This document shows positions 8,211-16,400 of a stretch of DNA of 63,271 nucleotides, piece after piece. Source of the DNA: CAZKUN01 sp964555935 (lineage in GTDB: Bacteria > Armatimonadota > Zipacnadia > Zipacnadales > VGFC01). The translations under genes and the position numbers were made by a program. Every line of letters begins with the position of its first letter. Position 1 is the first letter of the stretch. The stretch is taken from NCBI GenBank assembly GCA_964555935.1, contig CAZKUN010000018.1, forward strand, positions 1-63,271, given 5' to 3'. Under the pieces are notes generated by a model, which had not been told where the DNA came from, ran no database searches, and worked only from the letters and a program-made list of their open reading frames with translations.

Positions 8211-9390
8211 ATGAGCGTTGCTCCCCCCGGTACGTGGCACTCGCTCTGCGCGTCGCCGACATTCTCGACGTGTCGCCGGACAGAGCGCCAGAGGCCCTAT
8301 TCCACCACCAGAACGTCACCGATGTCCGGGCCATCGCGGAGTGGCGGAAGCACCAGGCCATCACCCGATTCGAGGTCACTAGCGAACGCGCGGCATTGGA
8401 GGCCCACCCGCGACGGGCATTCGTGCATGCAGCACTTCTGCAGACCATCGCCGGAATCGAAGAGGAGATCCGCAGGTGCTGGCGCGTAATCAAGGAGTGC
8501 AATGACATCAGTGCCGGAGAGGGCCGGTACCGGTGGACGCTGTCGGAGATCGTTGAGCAACGGATCACGCCACACAGCCACCGGTACGAGTACTTCGACG
8601 CCGCGTTTCGACCGGATACGGAGCAGATCCTCAAGCTGTTTGCGGGCTCGGGCATGTACCGGCACCGGCCCTGGGCGGCCTTGAGAGAGCTCATGCAGAA
8701 CGCATTCGACGCGGTGCGGGAGAAGCAAGGGCGAATGCGCCTTGCGGCGGCCATGCGGGGCGACGGCCCCGAGGTCTGGGGCCACCTGGGCCTGCAAGAG
8801 CGCGTGGACATTTATATAGAGATCGACGCCAACGGCGGCGATCTGTGGCTGGTATGCTCGGACACCGGGGTGGGCATGGAACGGCGCCACTTCGAGGAGT
8901 ATATCGTGCGGACCGGTCGTAGTTCGACCGACAGCCTCGACATCGCCCGGCTTCGGAGGGAGTGCAATGAACACGGCGTACCGTTCGCGCGGACCAGCAA
9001 GTTCGGCATCGGCGTACTCTCGTACTTTATGATCGCAGATGAGCTGGAATTCACCGCGCAGCGCGATCAGTGCTGCGCCCCAGCCGAGGGGCCACAATGG
9101 CGGTTCACAACACAAGGTATTGGCTCCTGCGGCGAACTCACGAAGGGGGCAGCGCAAGCCGTTGCAGGCACCACGGTCCGGCTTCGAATCAGACCAGAGT
9201 TGTGGCTGCAGCTCGGCTTCCCCCACTGGGCGAGGGATGAGTGGAACCAGTGGTACGACCCACCTGATGTCGACGGGCCTACAACCAAGGAAGCCCTGCA
9301 GGCCGTTTCTACCAGCGTTGCCGGGGCCGTCTGGCGGATGTTTCGCCGCGTGCCCTGCCGAGTTGTGGTGCGCTTGCCGGGGGGGGCAAG
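8198..9390 (+). CDS. HD-HSP90-like ATPase, part 2: GHKL ATPase domain
   Basis: The middle part finishes the HD region (YVALALRVADILDVSPDRAP, typical of the last HD helix). It then holds a GHKL ATP-binding fold like HtpG/HSP90. The N box is ALRELMQNAFDAVREKQ (Glu/Asn/Asp of E..qNa.Da), G1 is VCSDTGVGM, the lid is RTGRSSTDS and G2 is KFGIGVLSYFMIADELEF. All residues needed for Mg-ATP binding are visible, so the domain should be active if the frame is restored. Reading is lost again at the eight-G run 9379-9386, where one extra G links RLPGG to KELRLDPGW. The open frame continues to 9901 but is spurious there. An HD plus HSP90-like ATPase in one chain suggests an ATP-driven conformational switch controlling a phosphohydrolase. 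Confidence 0.7.
9379..9386 (+). repeat. Poly-G tract (8 G) at frameshift 2 of the HD-HSP90-like gene
   Basis: Second eight-G run in the same gene. Again one additional G restores the frame (PGGG then KELRLDPGWL). Confidence 0.75.
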
Positions 9391-10869
9391 GAGTTGCGGC
9401 TGGACCCCGGGTGGCTACGCGCTGAGAAGCACGTGGCCGAGGGGGTCTCGCAACAACTTGAGAGGGTGGGGCAACGCACGGCGCTCCACCCCGGGTTCCG
9501 ACCAACCAGTGACGAGCAGGCGCGGGCGGACGCGTCTGAGAAGGCTTGGGAAGAGGCTTGGAGGCACACGTCCGAACAGGTCCTCAGTTCGCTGCGTGTA
9601 TATTCCATCCGAGCTCCTGAGGGGAACGACGGAGACTTGGGAGCGCATGTGCGCATCCCTTACTTCGAGCTGGGCGAGGATGGCGGCAGCCAAGTCTACC
9701 TGCGGTTGCAGCAGGACGACCTTGGGGTTGTGGTACGCCCACTTGCCGGGCTTCTGCACGGTTACCTGTACGAGGGGGGCGACACTCTGTCATACCATGG
9801 GGCGCACGTCACCGACGACCGCTATGACCCCGACCACGAGGAGCCGAGCCCGCCGTACGCGGCTGGCATCGATATCGTGTCCGAGGCGCTTGCGTCCATA
9901 GCCCCTGACAGGTTCGCGGTAGAACTGAAGCGCCCGCAGTATGACGCCCAGGTGGGTCCGACTGTCGCGAAGGCGTACGGGGATTTCATCGGGGCCCAGA
10001 TCTCCCCCATGTTCCGTGCCGTGTCGCTCGCCGCCACACGAGCAGTCGGCGGGTGGCCTGTAGGTGACGATGCTGACCTCGGCGAGGTCTGGTGGGCGGT
10101 CAGGTCAGAGAACGAGGGCGCCCCGGAACTTCGATGGGAGAAACTGTGCGGCGAGTTCGTGAAGCCACCCAGGCGGATTGTCCTGCCCCAGGGCGCCGGT
10201 GATTGGCCACGACTGCGCACGGTCATCTCCGGCGTGGGGGAGTCGTATCGTGTACTAGGAGCCCTCAGACTGCTGCACCAGGGGTTCGCGATGGGACACG
10301 CGCTGACACTCAGAGACGTTCGCGTCACCCGTTTCCTGGCAGCGCGCGGCATTCCAGGCGTCACACATGCAGTTCCCTTGCCGCTGGTCACGCCGGCGGG
10401 CCGCCCCGACGAGATGCCAAGAGGGGCGAGCGCACCTGAGGAGTGGGCTGCAGTAGCGGTGATAGGGGCAGTCCAGGTAGCCGACCACCCCCTGACCCGG
10501 GCTTTCGGGATCGTGCCAGCGGAGACCGGACACATCAATCCCGAAGAGCTTCTGCGAGACCCCGAAGGCCTGGCGCGCGCCATCATCTCGGGCTGGTTCG
10601 TTCCCTACAATCAGGTCGCGTCACGGGCTGACAGTGAACTCCGCCGCACGTGGGGGCTGTTGGAGCGGGCGTGCGGAGAGGGACTGCCCTACATTGCGAA
10701 CTGGAGTGTCCACGGCCTTGATATCTACACACGCACCGGGGCGAAGCGCATCGCGCATGAAGGAGCTGAGTACGGGGAGTACCTGCCTTGGCCGGATGAC
10801 CCGAAGTGGACGGCTGATCTGGAGTTCTGGGCAAAGGACATAGAGCTGCCGTGGTCGGACGGCCGCTAG
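9387..10869 (+). CDS. HD-HSP90-like ATPase, part 3: C-terminal region
   Basis: Last ~490 residues of the split gene, in frame from KELRLDPGWLRAEKH to the TAG at 10869. It begins with what should be the HSP90-like middle domain (AWEEAWRHTSEQVLSSLRVY, then GAHVRIPYFELG) and continues through a mixed region of unknown fold (GIDIVSEALASIAPDRF; LVTPAGRPDEMPRG; ARAIISGWFVPYNQVASRA). It ends in an acidic, Trp-rich tail (WTADLEFWAKDIELPW). I recognise no further catalytic motif. With two inserted bases the whole gene is 3366 nt, a multiple of three, which supports a single original gene. A separate start within this part (e.g. at 9394) would leave it without the ATPase and is unlikely to be natural. 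Confidence 0.62.
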
Positions 10870-10871
10870 CC

Positions 10872-10982
10872 TGGTTCCATCGCGCTCAAGATGCACGCCG
10901 CCGAGCAGAGGAGTATGCCGAGGAGTTGCATCGGCCGGATGTGGTGAGGGAGAGGGTGAGGCGGTTGCTGGCGGAGGAGTGA
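10872..10982 (+). pseudogene. Orphan C-terminal coding tail, unidentified
   Basis: Directly after the preceding stop, a 36-codon frame reads WFHRAQDARRRAEEYAEELH and ends ...VRRLLAEE before TGA 10980-10982. The amphipathic, Glu/Arg-rich helix looks like a real protein C-terminus, but it has no start codon or body. It is probably the remnant of a gene replaced or deleted next to the HD-HSP90-like gene. Confidence 0.35.
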
Positions 10983-10997
10983 GAGGGGTTTGGGAGT

Positions 10998-11019
10998 GCA
11001 TCGGCGAGGGCGCCGATGC
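10998..11019. repeat. Short intergenic hairpin
   Basis: Perfect 9-bp inverted repeat GCATCGGCG / CGCCGATGC with loop AGGG, in the spacer before the gene at 11230. Confidence 0.7.
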
Positions 11020-11042
11020 TACGCGGGGGGCGAGGCGCGACG

Positions 11043-11069
11043 GTAGGGAGTGATGAATCACGCCCCTAC
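11043..11069. repeat. Short intergenic hairpin
   Basis: GTAGGG-A-GTGAT, a two-base GA loop, then ATCAC-GC-CCTAC: two stem blocks of 5 and 6 bp around a small internal bulge. Similar 'GTAGGGGCGTGAT...ATCACGCCCCTAC' palindromes are common interspersed elements in uncultured high-GC bacteria. Confidence 0.6.
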
Positions 11070-11229
11070 GAAAGTGATCGAGGGTGTGGTCTGGCGGCGC
11101 TGGAGACGCAAGCTGCGAGCTTCCCTGGGGCCAGCCGGCATGGACGGGAAGGGCAACGGCCGACGGGCTGGAAGGGAAACTCACAGAGTTTCCACGTCAC
11201 TACGCGAAGGCATTACGGAGGGATACGCG

Positions 11230-12066
11230 ATGAGACTTGGCGCGAATCTGTACGGAGACTGCAGCACGCCAGAGAAATGGGTTGCTGAACTGGCCAGGAA
11301 GGGCTACTCGGCGGCGTTCTGTCCGGTGGGCCCGGAGGCGACTGACGAGACAGTTGCTGAGTATGAGCAGGCGGCGAAGGAGAACGGCATCGTCATCGCC
11401 GAGGTCGGCGCGTGGAGCAGCCCCATCAGCCGGATCGATGAGATCCGAGAGGCCGGGCTGAAGCGGTGCATCGAGGGCCTGGCGCTGGCGGAGAGGATCG
11501 GCGCGAACTGCTGCGTGAACGTGGCGGGCTCGCGAGGCGAACCGTGGTTCGGGCACGATCCGGAGAACCTCACTGAGGAGACCTTCGAGCTGATCGTCAG
11601 CACGACGCAGCGGATCATCGATGAGGTCAATCCCACGCGGGCGACGTTCACGCTCGAGACGATGGAATGGATGTACCCCGACTCGCCCGAGAGCTACGCG
11701 AGGCTGGTGCGAGAGATCGATCGGCCGGCGTTCGCGGTGCACTTCGACCCGACCAACCTGATCCTGAGCCCGCACCACTACTACCGGAGCACGGGAATCA
11801 TCGAGGAATTCGTCGCGAAGCTCGGGCCGAAGATCAGGAGCTGCCACGCGAAGGACATCTCGATGAGCCACGAACTGACGGTGCATCTGGATGAGGTGCT
11901 GCCGGGCCAGGGGAACCTGGACTACCCGACATTCCTGAAACAGATCGACACGCTCGAGCCGGACGTGCCGCTGCTGATCGAACACCTGACGACCGAAGAG
12001 GAGTTCGACCAGGCCGCGAAGTTCATCCGCGAGACGGCGGAGACGTGTGGGGTGGAGATCGTCTGA
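11230..12066 (+). CDS. Sugar phosphate isomerase/epimerase (xylose isomerase-like TIM barrel)
   Basis: A 278-residue protein whose ATG 11230 lies behind GGAGG (11216-11222). The frame extends further upstream but only through repeat-rich spacer. It is a TIM barrel of the AP-endonuclease-2 / xylose-isomerase-like superfamily, which isomerises or epimerises sugars and inositols using a divalent metal. Visible metal-site motifs are TLETMEWMYPD (Glu), AVHFDPTNLILSP (His/Asp), RSCHAKDISMSH (His-x-Lys-Asp) and PLLIEHLTTEEEF (Glu). GQGNLDYPTFLKQI before the last strand is characteristic. There is no signal peptide, so it is cytoplasmic. It stands alone on the plus strand, convergent with the UroD-like gene at 12183. 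The substrate is unknown, but the surrounding glycan enzymes suggest use of a released sugar. Confidence 0.85.
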   Translation: MRLGANLYGDCSTPEKWVAELARKGYSAAFCPVGPEATDETVAEYEQAAKENGIVIAEVGAWSSPISRIDEIREAGLKRCIEGLALAERIGANCCVNVAGSRGEPWFGHDPENLTEETFELIVSTTQRIIDEVNPTRATFTLETMEWMYPDSPESYARLVREIDRPAFAVHFDPTNLILSPHHYYRSTGIIEEFVAKLGPKIRSCHAKDISMSHELTVHLDEVLPGQGNLDYPTFLKQIDTLEPDVPLLIEHLTTEEEFDQAAKFIRETAETCGVEIV

Positions 12067-12182
12067 CGGCAACGAAACCACGAAGGCGCGAAGGACGGAA
12101 CGGAAGAAGGAAGACGCGAAGAACGGCGAAGACGAACGGCACGATGCGGACGAGGGCGTCCGCGCTCCAGTGACGGCGTGGA
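12067..12182. repeat. Spacer with GA-rich interspersed repeat
   Basis: Between two convergent genes. The first half (about 12075-12132) is a purine-rich AACCACGAAGGCGCGAAGG-type sequence with repeated ACGAAG/GCGAAG units. This kind of interspersed sequence is frequent in planctomycete- and acidobacterium-like genomes. No terminator hairpin is evident. Confidence 0.45.
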
Positions 12183-13322
12183 TTAGCGGAGGCGATTCCA
12201 CTCGTCGATCATCGCTTCGGTGCTGTCCCACGGCATGATGCTGTGGGACGAGACGCACTGGCTCAGGATGAGGCCCGTCGGGGTGAAGCAGTCCATCACG
12301 TCGCGGACGGCCTGGCGCGTGGGCTCTGGGCCGCCCCAGATGTGGTTGGTGCTGCAAGGCCCGATCCAGAAGGACTTGCTCGGGGCGAGGGCACTGTGGA
12401 TTGCCGCGATGTCGACGCCCTCGAAGGCGATATCGATCCCCACGATGGATTCCAGCGTGAGATTCGCGAGGTAGTCGAGGATTGGCATGACGCCCGTGTG
12501 GGCGGTGTAGGCAGTGACCATGCCCGCGGCGCGGGTCGCGTCGGCCTCGGCGTTGAGGCGGCGCGTGAGGAAGCGGTCAAGCGTGGCGGGACTGTAGAAA
12601 TCCGCGGTCTCGTAGAACCCGTTGCGGCGGACGATATCAGCGCCCAACTCCCCAAGGACCTCGATGGCGCGCAGATTGGCCGCGTGTTCGTGCTCGAGGT
12701 AATCATCGATCAGCTCGGGATTGTCGATGCTCATCAGACAGATCTCGCTGGCTCCCATGAGATGCATGGCGCCGGTGAGGCCCATGCCCGATGAGCCGAA
12801 GGTGGCGAGTTTGTAGCCAGTGGCGAGGGCTTTGGCGGCCACGGCGTGGTCGGTCGAGGCCGCGATGACCTCGTCGGCGCGGCGGAGGATCTGGATCTGC
12901 TTGAGGCAATCGAGATCCGCTTGGTCTTGGATCCATGGCTCGATGTAGTGGCCGACGTTGAAATCGCTGTAGAGCGGGATGTCCTCGCCGTGAGGCCACA
13001 GTTCGCTGTAGCTGACGGAGGCATGCATCTCGCCGGCGGGAGTGGTGATGGTCTTGTGCAGGACGTCGCCATCGACGCGCGTCTCTGACGAGCAGCCGGG
13101 AGCCTGCTGCGTGACCGAGGCGCCGATGCCGACGAGCTGATCGAGCCCGAGGACCTCGACCTGGTAGCGGAGGATCTCCTCACCGGAGGCGTCTTCGGCC
13201 CAGGGGAAATTCCAGACGCCCTGGCGCTGGACGGGCGTGAGCGGGTTGAAGGCGCCGTGGCACGGCACGTGGTCGACGGGCTCGCGGCGAATAGCCGCAA
13301 GGATGCGTTCGCGGGATGTCAT
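12183..13322 (-). CDS. Uroporphyrinogen decarboxylase (UroD)-family protein
   Basis: A 379-residue protein starting at ATG 13322 behind GGGAG. A longer open frame to 13385 runs into a palindromic repeat and is not used. The N-terminus MTSRERILAAIRREPVDHVP is the hallmark of the UroD/MtaA superfamily. VTAYTAHTGVMPILDYLANL and ESIVGIDIAFEG follow the usual C-terminal barrel strands. True heme-pathway UroD is unlikely, since this divergent branch is found by the dozen in glycan-degrading uncultured bacteria. Some relatives are corrinoid-dependent methyltransferases, but the MtaA zinc motif H-x-C is not seen here. Two other UroD-like genes are in the window (52294, 57197) and are quite different in sequence. 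The reaction is unknown. Confidence 0.8.
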   Translation of the reverse strand: MTSRERILAAIRREPVDHVPCHGAFNPLTPVQRQGVWNFPWAEDASGEEILRYQVEVLGLDQLVGIGASVTQQAPGCSSETRVDGDVLHKTITTPAGEMHASVSYSELWPHGEDIPLYSDFNVGHYIEPWIQDQADLDCLKQIQILRRADEVIAASTDHAVAAKALATGYKLATFGSSGMGLTGAMHLMGASEICLMSIDNPELIDDYLEHEHAANLRAIEVLGELGADIVRRNGFYETADFYSPATLDRFLTRRLNAEADATRAAGMVTAYTAHTGVMPILDYLANLTLESIVGIDIAFEGVDIAAIHSALAPSKSFWIGPCSTNHIWGGPEPTRQAVRDVMDCFTPTGLILSQCVSSHSIMPWDSTEAMIDEWNRLR

Positions 13323-13361
13323 TCGGGCTCCCAAGAGGGCGGCGAGATTGGGACGGCGGAT

Positions 13362-13378
13362 GCGAGCTGGAAGCTCGC
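13362..13378. repeat. Short intergenic hairpin
   Basis: Perfect 7-bp inverted repeat GCGAGCT / AGCTCGC with loop GGA, between two minus-strand genes. A looser relative (AAGCT-GCG-AGCTT) occurs near 11110. Confidence 0.65.
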
Positions 13379-13404
13379 GGTCCAAAACGGCGATGCGGCC
13401 GTGG

Positions 13405-16400
13405 CTAGGGCGCCTTCCATTTCACGTTGCGGAACTTGGCGCCGGTGCTGCCCCATGAATAGAGCGCGAACGTGCCGCTCTCGAGCGTTTCGTCAGTGAT
13501 CTCGAACTCCTTCTCGCCGTCGATCCAGACCGACATGTTCGAGCCGTCGAGCACGACTCGGAGAGCGTACCAGCGCCCCGATACAAACCCCGTGGCGTTC
13601 TGCGAGACCACCTCGTACTCGTCGCCGTTCTTGAGCGCCAACACGCGGAAGCTGCGCTGGCGGTCCATGGTGAAGAGATAGTGGTGCTCGCGGTCGGCGA
13701 ACCTAAACGCGATGCCGATACCATCGTCATCGGCGGACGAGATATCGAGCGAGACCTCGCCGTCGGTGAAATCAGCCCCCGGCGCGAAGGCGCGATACGT
13801 TCCCGGGCGCTCGACGAGCGGATCCAAGTTCCCCGCCTCGCCGAGGAAGTGGTTGGATATCTCGGCGATGATTCCGTTGTCGAGCGCCCAGTTGCTCTCG
13901 GGCGGACCGGCGCCGGGGGTGTCATGCACCTGCCAGTCATCGCCGCCAAGCGGGATGATATCGGGATCGATGATGTACGATCCCGAGCTGGTTGGCCCCG
14001 CAACGCCATCGCGGAAGACGCGCGCGGTGAGCGTCGCGCTCTCGGTCACTTTGACCGATCTCGCGTAGCGCTTGGACTGGCGCGTGGGCGAGGTCCCGTC
14101 GAGCGTGTAGCGGATCTCCCCGGCTGGATCGTCGGCTGAGATGCGGACATCGATCGAGCCGCTGTCGGCGGCCTGGACGGGATCGACACGCGGGGACCTG
14201 ACGCCGTAAGGCTGGAGCGCTATGGTGGCCTTGATGAGATAGCTGCAGCGACAGCGGTTGGAGGCCTCGGGGACGAGTAGCATCCCGCCGACGGGCAAGG
14301 CGTTGATCCAACACCCGGGGCGGATGCCGCCGTAGTTTTCGGTGCCGACGTTGGTTGTGAGATCCCAATAACCAAGCGTCGCGGAGCGGTAGGCGAGGAG
14401 GTTCTTAGAGCCCGCCAGGATTCCGCATCCGTAGGAGCGCGTGAGGTTGAAGTCCTTGCGCTCGCCCGTTCGCAGATCCCACGCGCCGGGCTGGGCATAG
14501 ATCGTGTCATCGTTGATCAGCGGCCGGCTGGCGTAGGCTTCCTCCACATCCCAGATCCGGGCGCCATCGTCCGGGTTGAAGGCGCTCATCCGACCGCCAG
14601 CCTCAGACGCCAACCTGAAGCGAGTCGCCTGATACGACATCAGGAGGATGTTGTGCTCTTCACTGAGCGCGAGCATCGTGCCGTAGATGTCATCTTCGAC
14701 GCTCCACAGCGCATCGCCCGTGTCCGCATCGAGCGCGACAAGCTTGCCGGCGGGGTGCTCGGTCTTGTCCTCTTTGTCGCGGTCGCGGACGGCGATCGGG
14801 CGGTCGAGAAGGAAGACCTTGCCATCTCCGACGGCAATGGTGTTGATGCGCACGGAGTGCTCGGGCTGATAGGTCCACTTCGTCTCGCCGGTCGTGGCGT
14901 CAAGCGCGAACAGGAGCGCCGATTCGCTGTATATCAGGCTCATGTCGGACTTGACGAAGGCGAAGGTAACCTGATGCGCCTCGTTGTAGAGCGACCCGAA
15001 CAGCGTGCCATCCGCGCAGGAGATGTAGCCCCAGCGCGCGATTGATCCGTCGGGCTTGGGCGGGGCGGTTAACTCGGCGACCTGCTCGCCGCTCATCACG
15101 TCGATCACCGCGCACTTGTTCTCGTGCCTCGCGAAGAGCTTGCCATCGGCGATGCATATATTGCTGCCGGTGACCGCGACGCCGTTGAGGTGTTCCTGAT
15201 CGTACGGCTTCAATATGCCGGGCAGAGGGTGCTCCCACATCTGCGTTCCGTTGTACGCATCGACCGCGCGGATGGCATCGATGCCCTCGACGATGAAGAC
15301 GCCATTCCAGAACAGCGGCGACGGGCCTCGGCCATGGCGCGAAGGCATGACGAGCGTGTTGTCGGCATACCAGAGCATCCCGAGCGGGCCCTTCACCTCA
15401 TCGGTGGAGCACGCCTCGTTGCCGGCGTTCGCGTACTGATGTGTCCACTCGCCGGCGCCCTCCAGCGCGCCGCGCGTGTCGAGGGTCATGCTGCCGGGCT
15501 TGCCGACGCAGATGACGCCCCCGTAGGGGCGCTGCAGGCGCTCGCGCTCAAGACGCGACCCCGGTGCCTTGCCACCGGTGACCGATTCTCCCGAGACGAC
15601 GAGATTGGCCAGAAGATTTGGCAGCGTGGTGTTGCCGGGCTTGCGCTGAAGGACCGTCACGCGCGTCCCATGCAGGCCGGCCGAATCAAGGCGCTCGCGT
15701 GCCGCCGCAACGTCCTTGGCGTCGGCATCGATAGCGTAGATATTCAGCTCCGAGCGCTTGGCCAGCTCATAGCTGAGGCGACCGTCGCCGCAGCCTATGT
15801 CGACGCAGTACCCGACTGTGATACCCGTCCGCTCGATGATCTCATCAGCGGCTTTGGCGTAGATATCATCCTCGCCGTAAGGGTCGTCGTCTACGGTCGG
15901 CTCGCGCTTCGCCGGGGCGGTACCCGTGGCGGCGCCGAAACAGTAGATCGTGCCCTGGTCGGTGGTGACATACAGCCTGCCGCCGGCCGCCGCCAGACCG
16001 AGCGGGAGCCCGTCGACACCGGCGGTCGCGGTCACTTCCTGAGAGGCGGTGTCGGCGACCACGATTCCGCCGCCGGAATCGCTTCGAACGCCGGCGACGA
16101 CCATGTCGCCGGCGCCGATGAGCGACGTGCCGAGGGTTCCCTCGGCCTCGATCGTCCAGAGCGGGGCGCCGAGGGCCTTGGTCTTGATGGGAGCGCCGCG
16201 CTTGTCGACGGCGTCTTTCTCGACGATCAGCGCGGACCGGCTGACTGCACTGATTGTGGACTGGTACGCGTAGACGATGTGGTCCGGGTAGACGGCCATT
16301 GCCGCGGATGGGAGGCCGCGGGCCAAGCGGTCGCCGCCGTCCGTGCGGAAGACATCGAGTTCGTTCACGAAGCAATCGTCGACCGCCGTTACGAACGGCC

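Noticed and set aside
7931..9901. A 656-codon independent gene starting at 7931
   Set aside because: Its first ~270 bases overlap the HD-domain frame out of phase and its last ~510 bases overlap part 3 out of phase; only 8198-9390 is real coding sequence.
12183..13322. Heme-pathway uroporphyrinogen decarboxylase
   Set aside because: The sequence is a divergent superfamily member with no heme genes nearby, and two further divergent copies lie in the window.
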